From contig JAITQP010000123.1 in assembly GCA_031288885.1 (NCBI GenBank), positions 1-8,793 on the forward strand: a stretch of DNA of 8,793 nucleotides, written 5' to 3'. The first letter of the stretch is position 1, and every line of letters starts with the position of its first letter. This stretch comes from Prevotellaceae bacterium (GTDB lineage: Bacteria > Bacteroidota > Bacteroidia > Bacteroidales > UBA932). Shown here in pieces: positions 1 through 7,831 of the stretch. The notes beneath the pieces were generated by a model. It was not told the origin of the DNA, did not search any database, and saw only the letters and a list, made by a program, of their open reading frames with translations. The position numbers were made by a program, and so were the translations under genes.

Positions 1-1104
1 ACATTGCTCAGACAGTTTGCTGCAAAAGATAAAAACTTTTGCTACCTCAACTTTGATGATGAACGCCTCATCAACTTTGATGTGAGCGATTTTTCTATGC
101 TCATGCTCCTCTGGCAAAAGCAAGGTGACTTTAAAACCATTTACTTGGATGAGGTGCAAAATGTGCCCCAATGGGAGCGCTTTGTTCGACGTATTCGCGA
201 TGAAGGCTATAAGGTTTTTATCACCGGCTCCAACTCCAAGCTACTCAGCAGCGAGCTGGGGACACATCTTACCGGAAGGTACCGGCAAATAGAGCTTTAC
301 CCTTTTTCATTTAACGAATATTTGCAGCTATGCAAGCTATCTACAAAAAACATAACCACCACTACCAAGCAGGCAAAAATACTACACGCCTTTGACACAT
401 ACCTGCTGCATGGCGGATTTCCATACTACTGCAAAACCAAAGAACGCAGCTTTTTAAGCATGCTTTACGATAACATTATCTACAAGGATGTTTTGTTTCG
501 CTTTGCCATACGCGAGAAGAAAGCATTCCGCGAGCTGGCTAACTACGCCATGACCAACATAGCTAAAGAGTTTAGCTACGAAAATTTGGCCAAAACCTTA
601 CAGTTCAAAAGTAGCACTACAGTGAAGGATTATCTCCTAAACATGGAAGACACATACCTGTTTTATATGCTCCCTAAGTATGATTTTTCGCTAAAAAAAC
701 AGCACGTTTCCAACAAAAAATTGTACACCATAGATAACGGGCTGCGCAACACCGTTGCCTTTTCCTTTTCGGAAGATAGCGGCAGGCTGCTCGAAAATGC
801 CGTGTTCATAGATCTCAAGCGGCGAAATAGCGGAAGTGAGCTATACTTTCATCGAGATAAGCGTGAATGCGATTTTATAGTACGGGATGGAGCATCTATC
901 GTTCAGGCAGTTCAAGTATGCGACCAGCTTACGCCCGAAAACCGGCAGCGCGAAATAGAGGGGCTCTTGGAAGCCTTGGAGCGCTACAAGCTGCCGCGCG
1001 GAACTCTTGTTACAAAAGATACGGAGCTAACCGAAAAACACGGCAACAAGTATATTGACATTATACCGGCGTGGAAATGGTTTCTGAATAATTCTTCACT
1101 CTGA
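1..1104 (+). CDS. AAA-family ATPase with C-terminal DUF4143 domain (5' truncated by window edge)
   Basis: This is the C-terminal 367 codons of a P-loop ATPase of the AAA_14/DUF4143 type. The frame is open from base 1 and begins T-L-L-R-Q, the residues that normally follow the Walker A GK(S/T), so the true start and P-loop lie just upstream. The TTG at position 4 is an internal Leu codon, not the start. Walker B reads YLDEVQN (about 142-162). A sensor-1-like TGSNS follows, then the GRYR...LYPFSFNEY signature of the family. The second half matches DUF4143: a winged-helix-like segment (about 530-665) and a restriction-endonuclease-like tail with ECDFIV. Where an active PD-(D/E)XK enzyme would carry ExK, the sequence reads QVC, so nuclease activity is doubtful. 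Family members are widespread and mostly uncharacterised. The gene looks AT-richer than those to its right, which fits an accessory or transferred gene. The glycosyltransferase starts 18 bp downstream. Confidence 0.9.
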   Translation, partial: TLLRQFAAKDKNFCYLNFDDERLINFDVSDFSMLMLLWQKQGDFKTIYLDEVQNVPQWERFVRRIRDEGYKVFITGSNSKLLSSELGTHLTGRYRQIELYPFSFNEYLQLCKLSTKNITTTTKQAKILHAFDTYLLHGGFPYYCKTKERSFLSMLYDNIIYKDVLFRFAIREKKAFRELANYAMTNIAKEFSYENLAKTLQFKSSTTVKDYLLNMEDTYLFYMLPKYDFSLKKQHVSNKKLYTIDNGLRNTVAFSFSEDSGRLLENAVFIDLKRRNSGSELYFHRDKRECDFIVRDGASIVQAVQVCDQLTPENRQREIEGLLEALERYKLPRGTLVTKDTELTEKHGNKYIDIIPAWKWFLNNSSL

Positions 1105-1122
1105 CAAAAATTATCTAATACT

Positions 1123-1872
1123 ATGCGTTTCTCAATCATCACCGTCACGTACAACGCCGAGAAGGTACTTGAGCGCACGATTTTGAGCGTGCTAAACCAA
1201 ACCTATCCGCTGGTTGAGTATATTATTGTGGATGGGAACTCTTCGGATGGAACGAGGGCAATCATTGCGCAGCACGCTTCCGGAGTTTCCCGCTGGGTCA
1301 GCGAGCCGGACAGCGGGTTGTACGATGCAATGAACAAAGGGCTGCGCATGGCAACGGGCGACTACGTGTGGTTTTTGAACGCCGGCGACACGCTGCACAG
1401 CAAAACCACCATAGAAGAAGCGGTACGCAGCATTCCCCACGCTGCAAATTCTCCTGATGTTATTTACGGGGAAACCGATTTGGTGAACATGGATGAAAAA
1501 TTCATCGCCTCTCGACGGCTGAAAGCCCCCGAAGCGCTCACGTGGCGAAGCTTCAACATGGGGATGATGGTGTGCCACCAGTCATTTGTTGTGAAGCGCA
1601 GCATTGCCCCCACCTACAACCTCCGCTACCCGCTCGTTGCCGATTTTGATTGGTGCATCCGCTGCCTCAGGCAGGCAAAATATGTGCACAACACGCACCT
1701 CATCCTATCCAACTTCCTCACCGAAGGGCTTTCGTCCCAAAAACGAAAAGCGTCCCTTAAGGAACGCTTTCGTATCATGTCGCACTACTATGGGCTGACG
1801 CCCACCGTTTTTCGCCATGTGTGGTTTGCCTTGCGCTTTTACGCAGCAACGCTACTTGGCAGGCAAATTTGA
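1123..1872 (+). CDS. Family 2 glycosyltransferase (GT-A fold)
   Basis: A 249-residue enzyme predicted to move a sugar from a nucleotide-sugar donor to a glycan or lipid-linked acceptor at the inner face of the membrane. The N-terminus FSIITVTYNAE is the first GT2 beta strand. IIVDGNSSDGT (34-44) is the nucleotide-binding strand with Asp37 and Asp42. SEPDSGLYDAMNKGL (60-74) is a subfamily signature, and FLNAGD (84-89) occupies the DXD metal-binding position. The C-terminal half has a CHQSF segment (about 150) and ADFDW (about 175), as in single-domain GT2 enzymes of capsule, exopolysaccharide or O-antigen loci. Donor and acceptor cannot be read from sequence. The C-terminus is hydrophobic and aromatic and may rest on the membrane. 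ATG at 1123 begins the conserved first strand directly, and no Shine-Dalgarno is present. It probably shares a transcript with the upstream ATPase gene. Its 3' end overlaps yfhO by 21 bp in convergent orientation. Confidence 0.92.
   Translation: MRFSIITVTYNAEKVLERTILSVLNQTYPLVEYIIVDGNSSDGTRAIIAQHASGVSRWVSEPDSGLYDAMNKGLRMATGDYVWFLNAGDTLHSKTTIEEAVRSIPHAANSPDVIYGETDLVNMDEKFIASRRLKAPEALTWRSFNMGMMVCHQSFVVKRSIAPTYNLRYPLVADFDWCIRCLRQAKYVHNTHLILSNFLTEGLSSQKRKASLKERFRIMSHYYGLTPTVFRHVWFALRFYAATLLGRQI
1744..1772. other. Imperfect hairpin inside the glycosyltransferase 3' region
   Basis: The inverted repeat CGAAAAGCGT / ACGCTTTCG has one bulged A and can extend through a CC/GG pair to a five-base loop. 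It lies about 80-110 bp before the convergent gene ends. It encodes part of a basic stretch (KRKASLKERF) and may be coincidental. It has no T tract, so it is not a standard intrinsic terminator. It is listed because the tail-to-tail overlap leaves no intergenic room for one. Confidence 0.3.
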
Positions 1873-4365
1873 GGCTGCCTTTTTCCTGCGCAGCGCAAGG
1901 GCAACTCCCCCTGCAAGCACCAAGAGCAGCAGCGTTGATGACGCTCGGGCAATTTTTATGGAGCGGTAGTATCCATCGGGGTAGAATTTAAATTCTACCG
2001 TATGCTCCCCTGCCGGAACAATCATGCCGCGCAGTATCCAGTTGGTGCGGAAGTGCGGCGCAGGCTGGCCGTCCACGTAGGCTTTCCAGCCCTTTGCGTA
2101 GTAAATTTCCGAAAATACGGCAAGCCTGTCAGCATCGGAGCTCGACTTGTAGATAACCGCGTTGGGCTTATACTTCGTCATGCTGATGGTGGCGGTTCCG
2201 GCTGCCTGCGGATTTTGGTACGTTGCCAAGTGGCGCTCAAAGCGCTTATCAACAATCGCCGTTTTTTGCAAATCAACCTCGCTCAGCAGCGCCATTTCGG
2301 CGTCAGCATTTTCCACAACCTTAAAATCCTCTACAAACCACGCATTGCCGTAGGCAGCGTTGTTGCGGATTGGCGCGGCGTCTTTGTTGTGGATAATGTA
2401 GCGCATGTTGAGCATGTTGAGCGTGGCGAGGCGGCTCAGGATAGCCTCCATCTCGTCGCCGGTGCGCGCATTGCTCGCCTGCGAGGTGAATTGGTTTATT
2501 TCGGGCGTAATTTTACGCTCTATCAGCTCTTGGTAGCGGCGCAGCTTGGCGGCGTTGTACCCGCCAATGGACTTGTGGTAGTAGGAAACATAGGTGTCGT
2601 TGAACGGATTGTTGAGCGAAAGCACCCGATACGACTGGCTTGTATCCTGCAAAATCAGCTCGTCGACCTTGCTCATGGCGTATTGCTGCTTTTGGGCTTT
2701 GGGAAGCACAAAGTTATCGTCGTTGAGGTAGCGCTTGTCCACCTGCCACAGGTCTATGAGCACAAGCACGGCAATAGCCGCGGCGACCGACACGCCGGAT
2801 TTCAGCGTGCCTTTCATGAAATAGTATAGCGCCCCTGCGGAAAGCACAATAAATACCAGCGAACGAACCGCATCGGAGCGGAGCAGGCTTGCGCGGTCGC
2901 TAAGCAGCGCGGTGTAGTACCAGTCCGGCATGTTGTAGGTAGCGTCGTACGAGGAGCGAAAATCAAAGAACATCGCCGGCGCAACCGCGAAGAGCAGGCA
3001 AAGCCCTCCCGTTATACCCAGCGCATACTTCAAGCCTTTTTTGAAATCGCCCAGCGGGATTTTTTTGTCAAACAGCTCCTTTAGCGTGAGCAGCGCCAGC
3101 AGGGGCACGGTAAACTGGGCTATGACTAACGCCATAGACGGCGTTCGGAACTTATTGTAAAACGGCAGATGGTAGAACAGCAAATCGTTGAACCACTCCA
3201 TATTTCTCCCCCACGATAAAAATATGGATAAAATCGTCAGCCCAAGCAGCCACCACTTGATGGGATGCTTGTAGATAAACAGGCCGAGCATAAACAAAAA
3301 GCACACTATTGCGCCGAGGTAAACGGGGCCCGAGGTAAACGGCTGCGCGCCCCAGTAGGTGTACGACTGGATAGACTTCCCCAGCTGCGCGCCTCGTGCC
3401 TTATACGCTTTATACACCTCAGACGAAGCGCCCAGCTCCCCGCCGGACGCTCCGCCGTGGATATTGGGGATAAGCAGCGAAAACGCTTCGGCTTTGCCGT
3501 AGCTCCACGTAAAGGCGTAATCCTTATCCAGCCCCGAGCTTTTCGGCTGCGCTGCGTCGCCCTCCGACGGCGTTAGCTCCGACGCTCCGCGGATGCTCTC
3601 CTGCCCCATTTCGTAGTTGACGTGGAGCCCAACCGAGTTGGCCGTCACCGCCAGCGTCGCAGCCAGCGCCAAAGCGCCCGAGGCAATAACAAATTGCTTG
3701 AGCTGCTTTTGCTTGAGCATGCTGAAGAAGCAACACAGCACCAACCCTAATACAATAAAAATAAGGTAGTAGGTAATTTGGTAGTGGTTGCTGCCCACCT
3801 GCAGCGACAACGCCACCGCCGTAAGCGCAGCCCCCAGCACAAGCTTACCGCGATAGGCCATGAGCACGCCCGCCACCACCAGCGGCATGTACGCTATAGC
3901 GTATGCTTTGGTAACGTGTCCGGCTTCGATTATGATAAAGTTGTAGGACGAAAAGGCAAAGGCAATAGCGCCTATGGTGGCAAGCCAGAGGTTTGCGCCC
4001 AGCGACAGCATCAGCAGGTAAAAGGCAACAAAAGCCACCACAATGATGGACATCGAAAGGTAGTCGAACATCATAAATGGCTTTGACAGGTAGTTCACGT
4101 AGTTTGTTGGGCCTACGCCGTAAATCCCCACATGGTAGGTCGGCATACCGGAGAACATGGCGCCCGTCCAGCAGGAAGTCTCGCCGGTTTCCTTGTAGAA
4201 GTTTTCCACCTCTTTTTGCATCCCCTCAACCTTAACCATATCGCCCTGTTGGACAACTTTGCCCTTGAACACAGGGCTGAAGTAAACTGCCGAAACGGCG
4301 ATAAAGAACGCTATCGGCAGCAAAAAATGCCACCATTTTCTGCTTGTGGTCTTCACTTTTTTCAT
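1852..4365 (-). CDS. YfhO-family polytopic membrane protein (GT-C-like)
   Basis: An 837-residue integral membrane protein of the YfhO family. Bacillus YfhO has been linked to glycosylation of teichoic acid, and the family has a GT-C-like architecture. The substrate in Bacteroidota is unknown. After a short basic start (MKKVKTTSRK), the first membrane segment covers about residues 12-32. An outer loop follows with QQGD (Asp42, in the place of the first-loop acidic residue of GT-C enzymes) and WTGAMFSGMPTY (66-77), a family hallmark. Many hydrophobic segments follow to about residue 530. A large soluble domain then ends in the typical YYAKGWKAYVDGQ...AGEHTVEFKF beta module, followed by a last membrane helix (STLLLLVLAGGVALAL) and a basic tail. 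The length is normal for Bacteroidota members. ATG at 4365 precedes the signal-like helix directly. It is transcribed in the same direction as glyS but 230 bp of repeats intervene, so co-transcription is uncertain. Its last 21 bp overlap the convergent glycosyltransferase gene. Confidence 0.9.
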   Translation of the reverse strand: MKKVKTTSRKWWHFLLPIAFFIAVSAVYFSPVFKGKVVQQGDMVKVEGMQKEVENFYKETGETSCWTGAMFSGMPTYHVGIYGVGPTNYVNYLSKPFMMFDYLSMSIIVVAFVAFYLLMLSLGANLWLATIGAIAFAFSSYNFIIIEAGHVTKAYAIAYMPLVVAGVLMAYRGKLVLGAALTAVALSLQVGSNHYQITYYLIFIVLGLVLCCFFSMLKQKQLKQFVIASGALALAATLAVTANSVGLHVNYEMGQESIRGASELTPSEGDAAQPKSSGLDKDYAFTWSYGKAEAFSLLIPNIHGGASGGELGASSEVYKAYKARGAQLGKSIQSYTYWGAQPFTSGPVYLGAIVCFLFMLGLFIYKHPIKWWLLGLTILSIFLSWGRNMEWFNDLLFYHLPFYNKFRTPSMALVIAQFTVPLLALLTLKELFDKKIPLGDFKKGLKYALGITGGLCLLFAVAPAMFFDFRSSYDATYNMPDWYYTALLSDRASLLRSDAVRSLVFIVLSAGALYYFMKGTLKSGVSVAAAIAVLVLIDLWQVDKRYLNDDNFVLPKAQKQQYAMSKVDELILQDTSQSYRVLSLNNPFNDTYVSYYHKSIGGYNAAKLRRYQELIERKITPEINQFTSQASNARTGDEMEAILSRLATLNMLNMRYIIHNKDAAPIRNNAAYGNAWFVEDFKVVENADAEMALLSEVDLQKTAIVDKRFERHLATYQNPQAAGTATISMTKYKPNAVIYKSSSDADRLAVFSEIYYAKGWKAYVDGQPAPHFRTNWILRGMIVPAGEHTVEFKFYPDGYYRSIKIARASSTLLLLVLAGGVALALRRKKAASNLPAK

Positions 4366-4415
4366 AATCGTTTGTTACTATTTAGCTAATTCAAAAGACT
4401 TTGTTGTAACGGGAC

Positions 4416-4434
4416 GCTGCCCCGTAGGGGCAGC
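4416..4434. repeat. Perfect hairpin GCTGCCCC-GTA-GGGGCAGC
   Basis: An 8-bp perfect inverted repeat around a three-base centre, near the yfhO-proximal end of the 166-bp block. Neither strand shows a T tract directly after it, so it is not a clear intrinsic terminator, although it could stabilise the 3' end of a glyS transcript. It shares the GTAGGG/CCCTAC vocabulary of the neighbouring modules. Confidence 0.6.
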
Positions 4435-4454
4435 ATGTTGGTAGAACCGGCACG

Positions 4455-4463
4455 CCCCCCCCC
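4455..4463. repeat. C9 homopolymer tract
   Basis: Nine consecutive C residues on the + strand, inside the repeat block between yfhO and glyS. It lies about 90 bp upstream of the yfhO start, so slippage would change spacing, not a reading frame. It is also a likely place for a sequencing length error. Confidence 0.8.
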
Positions 4464-4471
4464 GCCTCTCT

Positions 4472-4545
4472 CCGTCTCGTAGGGACGGAACATCACAGGC
4501 AGCGGCGATGCGACGGCAAACCACATTCCGTCCCCTACGGGACGG
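4472..4545. repeat. Palindrome-ended module, copy A
   Basis: The left end (4472-4490) and right end (4526-4545) are inverted copies differing by one substitution and one extra base, each containing CGTAGGGACGGAA or its complement, around a 35-base centre. The core (about 4478-4540) matches the reverse complement of 8103-8162 by eye: identical GTAGGGACGGAACATCAC on one side and CACATTCCGTCCC on the other, with differences and a small indel between. Similarity continues past the right end into ACGGGACGGCGC, also found near 8418-8429. Confidence 0.7.
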
Positions 4546-4595
4546 CGCCGCCTGCCGTTGCAACAACGTCAATTCAAGATGATAATACCCATTCA

Positions 4596-6146
4596 TCACA
4601 GCTTGCTCAGCAGCGAGCGCAGGCTCACCTTTTCGTCCATAATGCCGCGCAGCGCATCAATCGCCACGCGCTCCTGCTCCATGCTGTCGCGGTAGCGAAT
4701 GGTCACCGTAGCGTCTTCCAGCGATTGGTGGTCAACCGTTATGCAAAACGGCGTGCCGATGGCGTCCTGACGGCGGTAGCGCTTGCCGATGGAGTCTTTT
4801 TCGTCGTACTGGCAGCTGAAATCGTACTTCAGCGCGGCCAGTATTTCGCGCGCCTTTTCGGGCAACCCGTCCTTTTTTACAAGCGGCAGCACGGCCAGCT
4901 TTACCGGAGCAATGGGCGCCGGAATGCGCAGCACCACGCGCTCGCCGCCCTCCTCGCCGTCTTTCTGCACTTTTTCCTCGCAGTAGGAGTTTGCCAGCAC
5001 CGACAGCACCAGCCTGTCAACGCCTACCGAAGTTTCCACAACGTACGGCACGTAGCTTTCGTTGGTTTCAGGGTCAAAGTATTGCAGCTTGCGGCCGGAA
5101 AACTTCTGGTGGTTGCCCAAGTCAAAATCTGTGCGCGAGTGAATGCCCTCCAGCTCCTTAAACCCAAAGGGGAAGCGGAACTCAATATCGCAGGCGGCGT
5201 TGGCGTAGTGCGCCAGCTTATCGTGGTCGTGGTAGCGGTAGTGGTCGTTGCCCATGCCCAGCGCCTGATGCCACTTGAGGCGGGCTGACTTCCAGCGCTC
5301 GTACCACTTCATCTCCTCGCCCGGGCGGACAAAGAACTGCATCTCCATCTGCTCAAACTCGCGCATGCGGAAAATGAACTGGCGCGCCACAATTTCATTG
5401 CGAAACGCCTTGCCGATTTGCGCAATGCCAAACGGGATTTTCATGCGCCCCGTCTTCTGAACGTTCAGGAAGTTTACAAAAATGCCCTGCGCCGTTTCGG
5501 GGCGAAGGTAGATGGTGGAGGACTCATCGCTCACCGACCCGATTTTGGTTTCAAACATCAGGTTAAACTGCCGCACCTCCGTCCAGCTGCGCGTGCCCGA
5601 CACGGGGCAAACAACTTCGCAATCCAAAATCAGCTGCCGCAGACCTTCGAGGTCATTCGCGGTGAGCGCCTCCACCATGCGCTGCCGCACCTCGTCAGCT
5701 TTGGCGGTGTTGCGCAGCACGTTGGGGTTGGTGGCGCGAAATTTTGCCTCATCAAAGGCGTCGCCGAACTTTTTGCGGCTTTTCTCCACCTCCTTTTCGG
5801 TCTTCTCCTCCAGCTTGGCAATGTGCTCCTCGAGCAGCACGTCGGCGCGGTAGCGCTTTTTGGAGTCCTTGTTGTCGATGAGCGGGTCGTTGAACGCCCC
5901 CACGTGCCCCGACGCCTCCCACGTGCGGGGGTGCATAAAAATAGCGGCGTCAATGCCCACAATATTTTCGTTGAGGCGTACCATTGCCTCCCACCAGTAC
6001 CGCTTAATGTTATTCTTCAGCTCCGAGCCATACTGACCGTAATCGTACACGGCGCTGAGCCCGTCGTAGATTTCGCTTGAGGGAAAAATGTAGCCGTACT
6101 CCTTGGAGTGCGCTATCAGCTTTTTGAAAAGTTCTTCTTGGTTCAT
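4596..6146 (-). CDS. glyS: Glycyl-tRNA synthetase, alpha2 (single-chain) type
   Basis: Charges tRNA-Gly with glycine using ATP in the cytoplasm. It is a class II enzyme of the homodimeric type shared by archaea, eukaryotes and some bacteria including Bacteroidota, not the GlyQ/GlyS alpha2beta2 form. The N-terminus has the motif 1 region (about 21-60, including YDYGQYGSELKNNIKRYWW). An insertion rich in Glu and Lys (about 95-170) follows. The active site contains LRPETAQGIFVNF (about 214-226), motif 2 KAFRNEI...FRMREFEQME (246-268) and motif 3 ETSVGVDRLVLSVL (371-384). The anticodon-binding domain covers about 410-516, including GKRYRRQDAIGTPFC. At 516 residues it is full length. ATG at 6146 opens the conserved N-terminus. 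There is only a weak AGGA about 11 bases ahead, as expected in a phylum that seldom uses Shine-Dalgarno pairing. It starts 17 bp after the pyrG stop, so the two are probably co-transcribed. Confidence 0.97.
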   Translation of the reverse strand: MNQEELFKKLIAHSKEYGYIFPSSEIYDGLSAVYDYGQYGSELKNNIKRYWWEAMVRLNENIVGIDAAIFMHPRTWEASGHVGAFNDPLIDNKDSKKRYRADVLLEEHIAKLEEKTEKEVEKSRKKFGDAFDEAKFRATNPNVLRNTAKADEVRQRMVEALTANDLEGLRQLILDCEVVCPVSGTRSWTEVRQFNLMFETKIGSVSDESSTIYLRPETAQGIFVNFLNVQKTGRMKIPFGIAQIGKAFRNEIVARQFIFRMREFEQMEMQFFVRPGEEMKWYERWKSARLKWHQALGMGNDHYRYHDHDKLAHYANAACDIEFRFPFGFKELEGIHSRTDFDLGNHQKFSGRKLQYFDPETNESYVPYVVETSVGVDRLVLSVLANSYCEEKVQKDGEEGGERVVLRIPAPIAPVKLAVLPLVKKDGLPEKAREILAALKYDFSCQYDEKDSIGKRYRRQDAIGTPFCITVDHQSLEDATVTIRYRDSMEQERVAIDALRGIMDEKVSLRSLLSKL

Positions 6147-6149
6147 AAT

Positions 6150-6170
6150 TTAATTCCTAATGCTTAATTC
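6150..6170. repeat. Three heptamers at the pyrG-glyS junction
   Basis: On the - strand the junction reads GAATTAA-GCATTAG-GAATTAA, three 7-base units of which the outer two are identical. The first unit supplies the last Asn codon and the TAA stop of pyrG, and the third ends four bases before the glyS ATG. The same GAATTAA unit recurs in tandem at the gldD stop (8628-8662). Confidence 0.6.
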
Positions 6171-7768
6171 TCCTCCGCCACCGCCTTTACAAAGCCCATA
6201 AACAGGGGGTGCGGCGTGAGGACGGTGCTCTGAAATTCGGGGTGAAACTGCGTGGCGATGAAAAACCGGTGCGTTGGCATTTCGATAATCTCCACCAATC
6301 GGGTTTGCTCGTTTACGCCGGAGGCTACCAGCCCTGCCTTTTCGAGCTCCGGCAGGTACTCGTTGTTGAGCTCAAAGCGGTGGCGGTGGCGCTCCACAAT
6401 CTCCGTTGTGCCGTATATTTTGTGCGCCAGCGTTCCCTCCTTTAGGGTGCACTTGTAGCCGCCGAGGCGCATGGTGCCGCCGAGGTTGGTAACATGCTTT
6501 TGGTTTTCCATGATGTCGATAACCTTGTGCGGAGTGTTCGGGTTGATTTCGGACGAGTGCGCATCCTTGTAGCCAAGCACGTTGCGGGAAATCTCCACCA
6601 CGGCGCACTGCATGCCAAGGCAGATGCCAAAGAACGGGAGGTTGTTTTCGCGGGCGTAGCGGGCGGCGGCAATTTTCCCCTCTATCCCGCGCTCCCCAAA
6701 GCCCGGGGCAATCATTATGCCCTGCATGCCCTTTAGCGTTTCGGACACGGTGCGCTCGTCTATGTGCTCCGACTGGAAGAAGTGCACCTTTACCTTGCAC
6801 TCGTTGTACACGCCCGCGTGAATGAGCGCCTCGAGGATGGACTTGTAGGCGTCGGGAAGCTCCACGTACTTGCCCACCAGCCCAACGTTGACCGTTTTTT
6901 TGGGATGCTTGGACTTTTCCACAAATTCCTCCCACGCCGTCATGTCGGCGGCGGGCGCGTCGGCGAACTTAAACTTTTTGAGCACCACCTCATCCAGCCT
7001 TTCCTTTTGCATCACCAGCGGGATTTCGTATATCGTGGGCACGTCTATGGACTGCACCACCGCGTCGGGGTCGATGTTGCAGAACAGCGCAATTTTTTTG
7101 CGGAACTCGCGGGGCAAGTCTTTTTCGGTACGCAGCACCAGAATATCGGGCTGCACGCCGTTTTCCAGCAGCTGCTTCACCGAGTGCTGCGTGGGCTTTG
7201 ACTTGAGCTCGCCGGCGGCTTTGATGTACGGCACCAGCGTGAGGTGGATAAAGAGCGCGTTGTCGGCGCCCAGCTCGTAGCGCAGCTGGCGCACGGCCTC
7301 CACGTACGGCAGCGATTCGATGTCGCCCACCGTGCCGCCGATTTCCGTAATCACAAACTGGTACTGCTTGCCCGCGCCCAGCAGCTGTATGCGCCGCTTT
7401 ATTTCGTCGGTAATGTGGGGGATAACCTGCACCGTTTTGCCGAGGTACTCGCCCTTGCGCTCGTTGTTGATGACCGTTTGGTAAATGCGTCCGGTGGTAA
7501 CGTTGTTGTTTTGCGTGGTGTGGATGCCCAAAAAGCGCTCGTAGTGCCCCAAGTCGAGGTCGGTCACCGCCCCGTCGATGGTCACGTAGCACTCCCCGTG
7601 CTCGTAGGGGTTTAGCGTATCGGGGTCAACGTTGATGTAGGGGTCGAGCTTTTGGATAGCCACCGAAAACCCGCGCGCCTGCAGCAGCCTTGCAAGAGAC
7701 GCAGCAATAATACCTTTCCCAAGGGAGGACACAACGCCCCCCGTTACAAATATGTACTTCGTCGCCAT
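6164..7768 (-). CDS. pyrG: CTP synthase (glutamine-hydrolysing)
   Basis: Makes CTP from UTP, ATP and glutamine, the last step of de novo pyrimidine nucleotide synthesis; the enzyme is a cytoplasmic tetramer that can polymerise. The 534 residues are normal length. The N-terminal synthase domain (about 1-265) has GGVVSSLGKG (10-19, P-loop with Lys18), LDPYINVDPDTLNPYEHGE (about 41-59), VTDLDLGHYERF with Asp72, and EIGGTVGDIES with Glu142, the Mg-ATP/UTP site. After a linker, the class I glutamine amidotransferase domain starts near 293. Its nucleophile elbow is GICLGMQ with Cys383, and the catalytic His509 and Glu511 lie in QFHPEF. All catalytic residues are present. ATG at 7768 begins the invariant KYIFVTGGVVSSLGKG strand and is preceded by an A-rich leader without a Shine-Dalgarno. 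A Bacteroidota-type promoter candidate lies at 7832-7862. glyS follows after 17 bp. Confidence 0.98.
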   Translation of the reverse strand: MATKYIFVTGGVVSSLGKGIIAASLARLLQARGFSVAIQKLDPYINVDPDTLNPYEHGECYVTIDGAVTDLDLGHYERFLGIHTTQNNNVTTGRIYQTVINNERKGEYLGKTVQVIPHITDEIKRRIQLLGAGKQYQFVITEIGGTVGDIESLPYVEAVRQLRYELGADNALFIHLTLVPYIKAAGELKSKPTQHSVKQLLENGVQPDILVLRTEKDLPREFRKKIALFCNIDPDAVVQSIDVPTIYEIPLVMQKERLDEVVLKKFKFADAPAADMTAWEEFVEKSKHPKKTVNVGLVGKYVELPDAYKSILEALIHAGVYNECKVKVHFFQSEHIDERTVSETLKGMQGIMIAPGFGERGIEGKIAAARYARENNLPFFGICLGMQCAVVEISRNVLGYKDAHSSEINPNTPHKVIDIMENQKHVTNLGGTMRLGGYKCTLKEGTLAHKIYGTTEIVERHRHRFELNNEYLPELEKAGLVASGVNEQTRLVEIIEMPTHRFFIATQFHPEFQSTVLTPHPLFMGFVKAVAEEN

Positions 7769-7831
7769 TTTTTATTCTTACTTTTGTATATCAATACTTT
7801 TCACGCTCATTTCTTGCTGATTAAGCAGCCG

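Larger units (their letters stand above)
4401..4566. repeat. 166-bp repeat block with imperfect 12-bp terminal inverted repeats (MITE-like)
   Basis: The block fills most of the yfhO-glyS gap. Its left end TTGTTGTAACGG (4401-4412) and right end CCGTTGCAACAA (4555-4566) are inverted copies matching at 11 of 12 positions. Inside are a short perfect hairpin (4416-4434), a C9 tract (4455-4463) and a longer palindromic module (4472-4545). I see no convincing target-site duplication. It is GC-rich and codes for no recognised protein. A 73-codon frame crosses it on the - strand but is best explained as repeat translation. The small size, terminal inverted repeats and a related copy elsewhere in the window suggest a non-autonomous mobile or repetitive element; this is inference. 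Confidence 0.55.

Noticed and set aside
2002..2829. 275-codon open frame on the + strand opposite yfhO
   Set aside because: It is antisense to a clearly conserved membrane protein gene, has no recognisable domain, and its length follows from the GC-rich codon use of yfhO.
4366..4400. Promoter for yfhO
   Set aside because: The best -7 candidate on the - strand (GTCTTTTG) matches only six of eight positions and has no convincing TTTG at 19-21 bases upstream, so I do not call one.
4378..4599. 73-codon frame on the - strand between glyS and yfhO
   Set aside because: It spans the 166-bp repeat block almost end to end, overlaps the glyS stop, and its sequence is that of translated palindromes. 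I treat it as repeat DNA, not a gene.
5418..6080. 220-codon open frame on the + strand opposite glyS
   Set aside because: It is a shadow of the glycyl-tRNA synthetase gene; the - strand frame carries all class II motifs and this one carries none.
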